Assembly (NCBI GenBank): GCA_963793245.1
Contig: CAWBZG010000002.1
Span: 124,001 to 188,000 of the forward strand
Source of the DNA: CAXBBB01 sp963793245
Lineage (GTDB): Bacteria > Bacteroidota > Rhodothermia > Rhodothermales > BA12
Reading direction: 5' to 3'
Length of the DNA: 64,000 nt
Shown: positions 1-7,294 of the stretch, one piece after another
Layout: each line of letters begins with the position of its first letter
How positions within the stretch are numbered: position 1 is the stretch's first letter
The notes under the pieces: generated by a model
Databases searched by the model: none
Told to the model about the DNA's origin: nothing
Seen by the model: only the letters and a program-made list of their open reading frames with translations
Position numbers and translations under genes: made by a program

Positions 1-1
1 T

Positions 2-991
2 CGGTCGCAAGCGCCGTACTACGAGTCGCCCGTCGCCTTCCTCGAGGTCGGCGAGCGCCTGCTGACGCGTAGGGAAACCGTCGTCGACCCGCCCAACTAC
101 TTCGCCCGCGACCTGTCGTCCGGCGATATGACGGCAGTCACCGACTTCCCGCACCCGTATCCCAACCTGCGCGACATCCAGAAGGAGACCATCGAGTACA
201 CGCGCGCCGACGGCGTCCCCCTCACCGCGACGCTCTACCTGCCCGCCGGCTACGACAAAGATCGAGACGGTCCGCTGCCGACGTTCGTGTGGGCCTATCC
301 GCAAGAGTTCAAGAGCGCGTCGGCTGCCGGTCAGCGTAGCGACAGCCCATACCAGTTCACCTACGTCAGCTACTGGGGCGCCGTCCCGTTGGTGACGCGC
401 GGCTACGCTGTCCTCGACGACGCAGCGTTCCCCATCATCGGCGAAGGCGACGACCAGCCCAACGACACCTTCGTCGAGCAACTCGTGATCAACGCCCAGG
501 CGGTCATCGACGAAGGCGTACGCAGAGGCGTCGTCGACCGCGAGCGTGTCGCCGTCGGGGGGCACAGCTATGGCGCGTTCATGACTGCCAACCTGCTCGC
601 CCATTCGGATCTGTTTCGCACCGGCATCGCCAGGAGCGGCGCCTACAACCGTACGCTGACGCCGTTTGGCTTCCAGCGTGAGGAACGCACGTACTGGCAA
701 GATCCGGCGCTCTACAACCGGATGAGTCCGTTCATGAACGCCGAGAAGATCAACGAGCCGCTGTTGATGATCCACGGACAGGCCGACAACAACCCCGGCA
801 CGTTCACGCTCCAGTCCGAACGCCTCTACGGTGCGCTCAAAGGTCTAGGCACCGAAGTGCGCTTGGTCCTGCTGCCCGCCGAGAGCCACGGCTACCGCGC
901 GCGCCAATCGCTACTCCACATGCTCTGGGAGCAAGACCGCTGGTTGGGTCTACACCTCAAAGGCGTCGCGCTCGAAACGTCGGAGCGGTAA
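2..991 (+). CDS. S9-family prolyl oligopeptidase-like serine peptidase, 5' end cut off
   Basis: This is the C-terminal alpha/beta-hydrolase part of a prolyl-oligopeptidase family (S9) enzyme that cleaves peptides with a Ser-Asp-His triad. The frame is open back to the window edge, so the first visible ATG at 128 is internal and the N-terminal propeller lies upstream. The nucleophile elbow GGHSYGAFM, an HGQADNNP segment for the Asp and an ESHGY segment for the His are all present and in family order. The S9 family is certain. The closest subgroup looks like the glutamyl endopeptidase/acylaminoacyl-peptidase-like enzymes common in Bacteroidota, but substrate specificity cannot be read from this part. 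Confidence 0.9.
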   Translation, partial: RSQAPYYESPVAFLEVGERLLTRRETVVDPPNYFARDLSSGDMTAVTDFPHPYPNLRDIQKETIEYTRADGVPLTATLYLPAGYDKDRDGPLPTFVWAYPQEFKSASAAGQRSDSPYQFTYVSYWGAVPLVTRGYAVLDDAAFPIIGEGDDQPNDTFVEQLVINAQAVIDEGVRRGVVDRERVAVGGHSYGAFMTANLLAHSDLFRTGIARSGAYNRTLTPFGFQREERTYWQDPALYNRMSPFMNAEKINEPLLMIHGQADNNPGTFTLQSERLYGALKGLGTEVRLVLLPAESHGYRARQSLLHMLWEQDRWLGLHLKGVALETSER

Positions 992-1086
992 CCCAGCGCC
1001 CTACACCCTACACTGTGTCCGTCGTTCCTGCGCCAGCCCTACGGTCTGTACGCAAGCCTGACGGGTTGCTCAATTGTCGTTTTGAA

Positions 1087-1219
1087 CGTCGTCCCGGCCC
1101 CCGAGCCGGGATCCAGGAGTCTATCGTAAGCGCCCGGATGCGTCAAGCGGAAGAGCAAAATCAACGTCCTGGGTTCGCTGCGCGCTCCCTTCGGGTCCCG
1201 GATCAAGTCCTGGACGACG
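1087..1219. repeat. Imperfect dispersed inverted repeat
   Basis: The left arm begins CGTCGTCCCGG and the right arm ends CCGGATCAAGTCCTGGACGACG, so the outer bases are complementary and the element can fold on itself. The composition matches the widely dispersed 'cgtcatcccgggcttgacccgggatccagg' repeat type seen in many bacterial genomes. It fills most of the gap between the S9 peptidase and the convergent DUF3098 gene. No coding potential is supported. It could act as a bidirectional terminator, but no T-tract is visible. Confidence 0.6.
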
Positions 1220-1231
1220 ATTGAGCGCCGA

Positions 1232-1561
1232 TTAGCCCTCGACTTCCACGACGATCACTTCTTCCTCTTCTGGCTTCGCTCGCCACATGATCGCGTAGAT
1301 CACTTCCATGTAGCCGCCCAGAATCAGCAGCGGGGCGACGTAGAGCGACAAGAAGCCGTCGACCTGGTTGTCGACGCGCATCACGATGTAACCGACGACG
1401 ACGAGGGCCAGTCCGATCAGCAGCAGCACATAGTTGTGGCGCTCGAAGACGAGCGTGGCAGAAGCGGCGGAGCGGCGCTGGCTCCCCGAGCGGACACGCG
1501 TCCGGCTCGATGAGTCGGGAGCCGACGAGCGGCGAGAAGACGAAGGTTTGCGAGAAGGCAT
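1232..1561 (-). CDS. DUF3098-like small membrane protein
   Basis: This protein of about 109 residues has a basic Ser/Arg-rich N-terminus, then two closely spaced hydrophobic segments (roughly residues 48-66 and 71-90), and an acidic tail ending in a Glu/Val-rich stretch. That layout and the VYAMR/GYIVMRVDNQ-like central region fit DUF3098, a family of unknown function mostly found in Bacteroidota. The ATG at 1561 is chosen because the upstream extension has no family-like sequence. It is divergent from dacB with a 130-bp gap that should hold both promoters. Function is unknown. Confidence 0.7.
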   Translation of the reverse strand: MPSRKPSSSRRSSAPDSSSRTRVRSGSQRRSAASATLVFERHNYVLLLIGLALVVVGYIVMRVDNQVDGFLSLYVAPLLILGGYMEVIYAIMWRAKPEEEEVIVVEVEG

Positions 1562-1691
1562 AATCGATGGCTGTAACGACTGCGAAACACGCCTGGTAAA
1601 ACGCGCTGTTCCGTGCGAATCGCACACGCGGGGTGCGTCTCAGCGCGCCTTGGTCGGTTACACTGCCCGTCCCCTTTCCGTACCCGACCGA

Positions 1692-3200
1692 ATGCGCCGT
1701 CTGCTCACGTTTCTCCCGCTTCTCTTTCTTCCGCTGGCCCTCCTGTTTCCCACGGCGGCTCCGTCCGCTCCGCAGCAAGCCGCCTCCGATACAACGACGG
1801 CCGCTACTCCGCCACCGTCAGCAGACACAGAGCGCATCGCTGCCGCAATCGATGGCGTCTTGAACGAATCCGTCGGCGAGGAGGCGTTTTGGGGCGTCTA
1901 CGTGGCGGACGCGCGGACGGGCGAGGAACTCTACACGCGTAACGCGGGGCTGATGATGCTCCCGGCGTCGAACCAGAAGATCCTGACGACGGCGATGGCG
2001 CTGGACGCACGCGGGGCGGACTACACCTACGAGACCCGCCTGCTCGCTTCCAAACCGGCGGCAGGCGGCGTACTGAGCGGCGACCTGATGATCGCCGGTA
2101 CGGGCGATCCGTCGCTTGGATCGACCGTCCTCGCGGGCGATACGAACCCATTCGACAACTGGGCTGAGGCGTTGGCCGCTCAAGGCGTGCGGCGCGTCGA
2201 AGGGCGGCTGATCGGCTGGGACAACACGTTCGACGACGAGACCTACGCCGAGGGCTGGGACATCGACTACGTTGGTACGCAGTCGAGCCGGGCGCTGGGC
2301 GTGAGCGCGTCGGGCCTATCGTTCGGCGACAACTTGGTGATCGTCCAGGTGCGAGCCGGAACGCGCGGACAGAAACCCACCGTCACGACGCGCCCCGACA
2401 ACTTCCTCAACATCGACAACCGCGCGACCACGACGAGCCGACGCAGAGGCCAAGCGCTGCGCGTTACACGGACACTCGGGACCGACGACCTCGTCCTCAG
2501 AGGCTCAGTTGGGCGCACGGGGTCGACCGTCGAGATGCCCATCTTCAACCCGACGCTGCTGGCAGTTCAGGCCATGAAGAACGCCCTCGAAGAAGCCGGA
2601 ATCACCGTGTCGGCGACGCTCCACGACGTGGATGACATCGACGATTCGCCCGATCGTGGAAAGATGACCGAGTTGTTCGTCTACCAGTCGCCGCCGCTGA
2701 GTGAGTTACTGCACGTCGTCAACAAAAAGAGCAACAACTTTTTCGCCGAGCAGATCTTCCGGTCGGTCGCGTTCGGCGGATCGGCTGAGGGCGGGGAGGA
2801 CCGGGTCGAGACGCTGATCGAACGGGCCGGAGGCGATGCCGGAAAACTGTCCGTTCGGGATGGCTCGGGCTTGTCGCGCAAGAACCTCGTCACACCGCGC
2901 GCGATGGGAGAAGTGCTCGTGTTCATGAACGGCGGCAGTCAGCGCGACGCCTTCCGTGCGACGATGGCACGTGGTGGCGAACCTGAGTCGACGCTCCGCT
3001 ATCGTATGTCGGGGCTTCCCGTGCTCGCGAAAACGGGTTCGCTGGCCTTTGTGCGCTCGCTTAGCGGGTATGTACGCGCGCCGGACGGGAATGAGTTGGT
3101 GTTCGTCATCTTCGCCAACAACTTCGCCGTTCCGCCTTACCGCATCACGAGCACGATAGATCGGATCGTGACCGGACTGGCACAGCAGCCCGCTCTCTAA
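1692..3200 (+). CDS. dacB: D-alanyl-D-alanine carboxypeptidase/endopeptidase (PBP4 class)
   Basis: This is a low-molecular-weight class C penicillin-binding protein of 502 residues, acting in the periplasm to trim D-Ala from, or cut cross-links in, peptidoglycan. The three catalytic motifs are present: SNQK at residues 93-96 (nucleophile Ser93), SNN at 347-349 and KTG at 447-449. The long insert between the first two motifs is normal for DacB. The start at 1692 begins a clear Sec signal peptide (MRRLLTFLPLLFLPLALLF). An upstream in-frame extension of 86 residues is antisense to the DUF3098 gene and is rejected. The MreD-like gene follows after 42 bp, so both may be cotranscribed in a cell-wall unit. 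Confidence 0.95.
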   Translation: MRRLLTFLPLLFLPLALLFPTAAPSAPQQAASDTTTAATPPPSADTERIAAAIDGVLNESVGEEAFWGVYVADARTGEELYTRNAGLMMLPASNQKILTTAMALDARGADYTYETRLLASKPAAGGVLSGDLMIAGTGDPSLGSTVLAGDTNPFDNWAEALAAQGVRRVEGRLIGWDNTFDDETYAEGWDIDYVGTQSSRALGVSASGLSFGDNLVIVQVRAGTRGQKPTVTTRPDNFLNIDNRATTTSRRRGQALRVTRTLGTDDLVLRGSVGRTGSTVEMPIFNPTLLAVQAMKNALEEAGITVSATLHDVDDIDDSPDRGKMTELFVYQSPPLSELLHVVNKKSNNFFAEQIFRSVAFGGSAEGGEDRVETLIERAGGDAGKLSVRDGSGLSRKNLVTPRAMGEVLVFMNGGSQRDAFRATMARGGEPESTLRYRMSGLPVLAKTGSLAFVRSLSGYVRAPDGNELVFVIFANNFAVPPYRITSTIDRIVTGLAQQPAL

Positions 3201-3242
3201 AGGCTAACTTTCGACTTTGCACCTGCCTCCGTCCCGCCCGCC

Positions 3243-3755
3243 GTGTCCTTGACGTCTGTCCGCTCCTCGTCTGCCCTCCGCACGTCGCAGCCGGTGCGCC
3301 TCGCCATCGTCGGCGGTCTGGTGTTTCTGGCGCAGTGGCTGATTCTGTCGCGTCTCACCATCTTCGGCGCCACACCCGACGCGCCGCTGCTCTACATCAT
3401 CTGGGTGAGCCTCCGCTACGGACGCATGCCCGGCACGCTCGTCGGCTTCGGTCTGGGGCTGGCCGTCGACGCGACGCTGGGCACGTGGGGCCTCCATATG
3501 CTGACTAAAACCGTCATGGGCTTCGTCGGCGGATCGTTCAACGCGTCCGAGCGCGAACTGCTCATCGTCTCGCCGGGACAGGCGCTGCTGGGCGGTTTCG
3601 TCTTCGCCCTCGTCCACAACGGACTCTACGTGCTGCTACTCGCGATGAGCGAAGGTATGCGGCAGATGAGTCTGATCTGGGGCACGTGGCTGGGATCATC
3701 GGTTTACACCGCTGTGCTGGCGTTCGCCGTCGCGCTGTTCGCGTACCGTCGCTGA
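3243..3755 (+). CDS. mreD: MreD-like rod-shape protein
   Basis: This integral membrane protein of 170 residues has about five hydrophobic segments and the Bacteroidota-type MreD pattern: an early 'FLAQWLILSRL' helix, a 'PDAPLLYIIWVSLRYGRMPGTLVGFGLGLAVDATLG' core and C-terminal helices. MreD works with MreC, RodA and PBP2 in lateral wall elongation. The start is a GTG. MreB and MreC are not next to it, which is unusual for the family, but it sits directly behind dacB. Confidence in the family is good; the symbol is assigned by similarity of pattern only. Confidence 0.75.
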   Translation: MSLTSVRSSSALRTSQPVRLAIVGGLVFLAQWLILSRLTIFGATPDAPLLYIIWVSLRYGRMPGTLVGFGLGLAVDATLGTWGLHMLTKTVMGFVGGSFNASERELLIVSPGQALLGGFVFALVHNGLYVLLLAMSEGMRQMSLIWGTWLGSSVYTAVLAFAVALFAYRR

Positions 3756-3779
3756 GTCGGATCGAACCAGGCTCTGGGT

Positions 3780-4145
3780 ATGAATCGTCTCCTGTTCACC
3801 TTCGCCCTCGTTTTGTGCGCGTTGGTGGTCTGCGGGCGTGACCGTCCGCCCACAGGTGGTGCGACCGAGGTGCGGCTGGTTAACATTGGGCCTTCCGCTC
3901 TCGAGTCCGTAGTCATTCACGTCACCGGAGCCACCTATCCGGTAGCACGCATAGCGCCCGGCGACTCATCCACCGTCGCCACCGAGCCTGTAGGGGAGTC
4001 GAGCGTTTACGTCACCCGGTCTCATCGTGCCGACTCCCTGCAACTCGACGTGTATTTCGAGCCGGGATATGGAGGACGAGTCCGCGCGGTGATCGAAGCG
4101 GATTCGCTGTTGGATGTGCGTCACGACCGTGGGCTACTCTTTTAG
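3780..4145 (+). CDS. Small exported protein of unknown function
   Basis: The 121-residue product has a hydrophobic N-terminus (LLFTFALVLCALVVC) followed by Arg/Pro-rich sequence, so it is probably exported. Cys18 could be a lipid attachment site, but the preceding LVV is a weak lipobox. The rest is predicted to be mostly beta-strand, with alternating hydrophobic and polar residues. I do not recognise a family. It starts 24 bp after mreD and 113 bp before yebC, on the same strand as both. Confidence 0.6.
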   Translation: MNRLLFTFALVLCALVVCGRDRPPTGGATEVRLVNIGPSALESVVIHVTGATYPVARIAPGDSSTVATEPVGESSVYVTRSHRADSLQLDVYFEPGYGGRVRAVIEADSLLDVRHDRGLLF

Positions 4146-4258
4146 TAGTCGTGTGCCTCGTCCGAGGCGCGGTGGGTGCAGCCGAACGGCTTCCGTCTCG
4201 AACGTATGGGCACACGTTTGCGTACCATCGGCACATTGCACAAAACCCGACGCACTCT

Positions 4259-4999
4259 ATGTCCGGACACAGTAAGTGGGCGACCATCAAGCGCCAGAAA
4301 GCCGTCACCGATAGCCGACGCGCCAAGGTCTGGGCGCGCCTGACGCGCGACATCATGACGGCCTCTCGCGAAGGCGGCGGCGACGTATCGATGAATCCGC
4401 GTCTGGCGCTCTGCGTCGACAAGGGCAAGGCGGCGAACATGCCCAAGGACAACATCGAACGTGCGATCAAGCGGGGTACGGGCGAGATCCAGGGCGAGGA
4501 CTTTCAAGAGATGATCTACGAAGGCTACGCGAGTGGCGGCGTGGCTCTGCTCGTCGAGGCGCTGACGGACAACCCCAACCGCACCGTCGCCGACTTGCGG
4601 GCGATGTTCTCGCGCGCCGGAGGAACGCTGGGTCAGAGCGGATCTGTCGCGTTCATGTTCGACCGCAAAGGTGTATTCGAGATCGACGCAGTCGGTCGGG
4701 ACGAACTCGAAACCCTAGAACTCGTCGCCGATGCTGGGGCCGAGGATCTCGAACACGAGGGCGACACCTACGTCGTCACCACGCCGGTCGAAGCGTTCGG
4801 CGCGGTCCAGAAAGCGCTCGAATCGGCAGGCGTCGACGCGCGCGAAGCCGAACTCCGCCGCTCGCCGACGACGCACACGCAGGTCGACGCATCAACAGCC
4901 GAGAAAGTCCTCGCCTTGATCGAAAAGATCGACGATCACCAAGACATACAGAACGTCTATTCGACGCTCGACCCGGCGCTTATGCCCGAGGAGGCGTAA
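4259..4999 (+). CDS. yebC: YebC/PmpR-family translation or transcription factor
   Basis: This 246-residue protein is the size expected for the YebC family. It begins with the diagnostic MSGHSKWATIKRQKAVTDSRR sequence and carries the conserved AARxGGGDxSxNPRL-like stretch and the AKAANMPKDNIERAIKRGTGE-like motif. Members have been described as DNA-binding regulators and more recently as factors that help ribosomes through difficult peptide sequences. The start is fixed by the N-terminal signature; a 36-residue in-frame extension upstream is not conserved. It stands alone, without ruvC beside it. Confidence 0.96.
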   Translation: MSGHSKWATIKRQKAVTDSRRAKVWARLTRDIMTASREGGGDVSMNPRLALCVDKGKAANMPKDNIERAIKRGTGEIQGEDFQEMIYEGYASGGVALLVEALTDNPNRTVADLRAMFSRAGGTLGQSGSVAFMFDRKGVFEIDAVGRDELETLELVADAGAEDLEHEGDTYVVTTPVEAFGAVQKALESAGVDAREAELRRSPTTHTQVDASTAEKVLALIEKIDDHQDIQNVYSTLDPALMPEEA

Positions 5000-5050
5000 C
5001 GGCGCGTCGCTCTCTTCGCCTGCGAGCGTAGACACCCGTCTCGAGTAGAG

Positions 5051-5497
5051 TCAGCCGCAGCTTGCCGTTGGAACCGTCGGTTCGTCCGATCCGATAGCGA
5101 GGCCGTCGGGAACGTCGTTGCGCTGCGGTTCGGGGTTGATGGCCGACACGAGCGGCGTCTCAACAGCAGATAGGAAAACGCCAATCGTCGAGAACAAGAA
5201 CTCCTGCTGCAACTCGACCATGTCAGGCGTGTGGCGGCCCATGCTGTCGACGTGCCCGTCGATCTCGAGGTAGAGGATGCGCGGCCAGCCGGGAAACTGA
5301 CGCTCGGCATCGGCGACGGCTCCGAAGAGTTGCTGTGCAGCCTGCTCGAATGTGTGGTCCGGCTCGACGATGTGGTAGATCGACACCGTGTTGTCGAAGT
5401 TCATCCAGATGCCGGGAGCGTCCGGCTTGTTGTATTCCGGCTCGATACCGGCAGGGCGTTTCGATGCGGCCATCTCTGTGCGTGGGGTTTTGGTCAC
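5051..5497 (-). CDS. Uncharacterised cytoplasmic protein
   Basis: The predicted protein has up to 148 residues, with no signal peptide or membrane segment. It is acidic and contains the stretches WMNFDNTVSIYHIVEPDHTFEQAAQQLFG and GWPRILYLEIDGHVDSMGRHTPDMVELQQEFL. I do not recognise a family. An alternative start at 5473 (MAASKRPAG) is equally plausible. It lies 146 bp downstream of the ArsR gene on the same strand, so read-through from that promoter is possible. Codon use resembles its neighbours, which supports a real gene. Confidence 0.6.
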   Translation of the reverse strand: MTKTPRTEMAASKRPAGIEPEYNKPDAPGIWMNFDNTVSIYHIVEPDHTFEQAAQQLFGAVADAERQFPGWPRILYLEIDGHVDSMGRHTPDMVELQQEFLFSTIGVFLSAVETPLVSAINPEPQRNDVPDGLAIGSDEPTVPTASCG

Positions 5498-5643
5498 GAA
5501 TGCGCGTGTGCCGTTCGTGTTTTGAGGATCACGCGGATGGGGGAGAAGAGCGAGTGGGTTTCGCTGTCGGTCAAATACGATCTGCGCGCGACATTATCTA
5601 CTGTTTGGTTGTATGCAGGAGCGCGTGTCGTGATGGAGTTGTA

Positions 5644-5949
5644 TCAGGTATCGGATTTAGAGATCTGTCCGCACACCAATAGGCAGAGACCAGGTATGCT
5701 CGGGTCGTCGACGTGGTAGTGGACGTGTAGTCCTGATTTTCGGCTGGACAGAATGCCACCTTCGGCCAGTTTGCGTAAGTGCTTGGACGTGTTCTGTTGA
5801 CTCTGGCTTGTGGCTTCCGCAAGCTGCTGAACGGTCGCTTCGCCCATCTCGAGCAGTGCGTTGAGCAACTGGAGCCGCACCGGATCGCCAAGCAACCGGA
5901 AGCGCTCGGCGGCAGCGGTGAGGAGAGCAGAAGGGACAGGAGCGTTCAT
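5644..5949 (-). CDS. ArsR-family winged-helix repressor
   Basis: This 101-residue protein is a single winged-helix DNA-binding domain. FRLLGDPVRLQLLNALLEMGEATVQQLAE covers the first helices, SQQNTSKHLRKLAEGGILSSRKSG is the recognition helix and wing entry, and LHVHYHVDD forms the wing. The only cysteines are Cys89 and Cys93 in the last helix (GLCLLVCGQ). That spacing differs from the Cys41/Cys107-type pair of the sulfide sensors SqrR/BigR, but a thiol-based response is possible. It is divergent from a six-gene sulfur operon, so it is likely to repress that operon and itself. The ligand is not shown. Confidence 0.9.
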   Translation of the reverse strand: MNAPVPSALLTAAAERFRLLGDPVRLQLLNALLEMGEATVQQLAEATSQSQQNTSKHLRKLAEGGILSSRKSGLHVHYHVDDPSIPGLCLLVCGQISKSDT

Positions 5950-5962
5950 AGAGGCTTACACG

Positions 5963-6005
5963 ACGGATTGCGGATAAGGGTCTGATGGCATGGCGCGCAA
6001 TCCGT
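5963..6005. promoter_or_regulatory. 10-bp perfect inverted repeat, candidate ArsR operator
   Basis: ACGGATTGCG at 5963-5972 is matched by its exact reverse complement CGCAATCCGT at 5996-6005, with 23 bp between them. It lies in the divergent region between the ArsR gene and the sulfur operon. The wide spacing suggests two half-sites or a looping site rather than one compact ArsR operator. Binding is inferred from position. Confidence 0.5.
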
Positions 6006-6036
6006 GAAGGGGCGAAAAGAGCAGGTGTCTTCACGT

Positions 6037-6044
6037 TACCTTTG
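6037..6044 (+). promoter_or_regulatory. Candidate Bacteroidota-type -7 box (TACCTTTG)
   Basis: TACCTTTG matches the TAnnTTTG -7 consensus of Bacteroidota primary sigma promoters. It sits 64 bp before the first gene of the sulfur operon and 31 bp after the inverted repeat. A TTTG -33 element is not obvious, so this is a partial match. Confidence 0.45.
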
Positions 6045-6107
6045 TCATGTGATCTGGAAACTGATAAACCAATCGGTTGTGTAAAGCCCCAATCCAACTA
6101 CGATACA

Positions 6108-6677
6108 ATGACTCCTGTCGACCCCTTGCCTTGGTACATCGCCGGTCCGCTTATTGGACTGGTCGTGCCTGGTCTCCTGCTGCTCGGCGGCAAAGTGTTT
6201 GGCCTCTCGGCCAACCTGCGGCACATGTGCGCGGTGCTCCCCGTGAGTGAAAGCCGTAAGCCCTCGTTCTTTAACTACGACTGGAAATCGGTCGGACTGT
6301 GGAATCTGGTGTTTACCGTCGGCATCGCAGTCGGCGGGTTCATCGGGCTGCGGCTACTCGGCGATGTGAATGCACCGCTCAACCTCTCGGCTTCGACGCT
6401 GGAAGCCCTAGGCGGTTTGGGCGTCACCAACGTCGCCGGGTTCTTGCCATCGCAGTTGTTTTCGTGGTCAGCCCTGGCCTCGCCGGTCGGCGCCGTGATG
6501 ATCATCGGCGGAGGATTCCTTGTCGGCTTCGGCGCGCGCTGGGCGGGAGGATGCACGTCCGGCCACGCGATCAGCGGCTTGGCCGACTTCCAGGTGCCGT
6601 CGCTCGTCGCCGTCCTTGGCTTCTTCGGTGGTGGCCTTCTGGTGACGCATCTGCTGCTCCCGCTGCTCCTGGCCTGA
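6108..6677 (+). CDS. YeeE/YedE-type sulfur-compound channel, first half
   Basis: This 189-residue membrane protein has about five hydrophobic segments and the conserved ARWAGGCTSGHAISGL loop with the Cys expected to handle thiosulfate or a related sulfur species. In TsuA (YeeE of Spirochaeta) one polypeptide holds two such halves; here the halves are separate genes. The ATG at 6108 follows the promoter box, and an upstream in-frame extension crosses the promoter and is rejected. The second half starts 37 bp downstream. The product probably brings reduced sulfur into the cytosol for the enzymes encoded downstream. The exact substrate is inferred. Confidence 0.88.
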   Translation: MTPVDPLPWYIAGPLIGLVVPGLLLLGGKVFGLSANLRHMCAVLPVSESRKPSFFNYDWKSVGLWNLVFTVGIAVGGFIGLRLLGDVNAPLNLSASTLEALGGLGVTNVAGFLPSQLFSWSALASPVGAVMIIGGGFLVGFGARWAGGCTSGHAISGLADFQVPSLVAVLGFFGGGLLVTHLLLPLLLA

Positions 6678-6714
6678 CGGACGTTCCGTCGTACTCTTCT
6701 TCCTATCTATCGCT

Positions 6715-7275
6715 ATGTCTACCCTCGCACCCGAACTCGTTCCTCCGCCACCACCCGAGCCTATCGTCCTACCCGAATCGTGTATGGACGAAGAGCAGGT
6801 GTTGCCTGAAATGCAGGAGCGCGCTCGCGACGAAGGCAACCTGCCGCTCAGCCTGTTTCTGTACGGCTTGGTCGGCGCTGGACTGGGCGTCGTCTTCACC
6901 CAGGCGCAGGTCATTTCGTGGTTTCGCATCTACGAGATGTTTCGCTTCGAGTCGTTCCACATGTACGGCGTCATCGGCAGCGCCGTCGCTACGGCCGCTC
7001 TCGGCTTGTGGTTGATCCGCCGGATGGGGCTTAAGACGATGCGCGGCGAACCCATCGACGTGTCGCCCAAAAGGTGGGGCGACAGCCGCGTGCCCGGCGC
7101 GCGCTACTGGATGGGCGGCCTGACGTTCGGCTTTGGATGGGCGCTGCTCGGCGCCTGCCCCGGACCGCTGTTCGCGCTCCTTGGCGGAGGCGTGACCATT
7201 ATGCTCGTCGCACTCACCGCCGCCGTCGCCGGAACGTGGACGTATGGCGCACTGCGCACCTACCTCCCTCACTAA
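6715..7275 (+). CDS. YeeE/YedE-type sulfur-compound channel, second half (DUF6691-like)
   Basis: This 186-residue partner of the preceding gene has a Pro/Glu-rich cytoplasmic N-terminus of about 45 residues followed by about four membrane segments. The signature FGWALLGACPGPLFALLG carries the conserved Cys in a Gly/Pro loop. Split YeeE pairs of this type often sit with rhodaneses and persulfide dioxygenases in Bacteroidota and Proteobacteria. The next gene begins 19 bp later, so cotranscription is likely. The acidic N-terminal extension is longer than usual and has no recognisable motif. Confidence 0.88.
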   Translation: MSTLAPELVPPPPPEPIVLPESCMDEEQVLPEMQERARDEGNLPLSLFLYGLVGAGLGVVFTQAQVISWFRIYEMFRFESFHMYGVIGSAVATAALGLWLIRRMGLKTMRGEPIDVSPKRWGDSRVPGARYWMGGLTFGFGWALLGACPGPLFALLGGGVTIMLVALTAAVAGTWTYGALRTYLPH

Positions 7276-7294
7276 TCTTACCTACCCGATAGCT

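Noticed and set aside
1692..3200. Longer start at 1434 for the DacB gene
   Set aside because: The extra 86 residues are antisense to the DUF3098-like gene and would bury the signal peptide.
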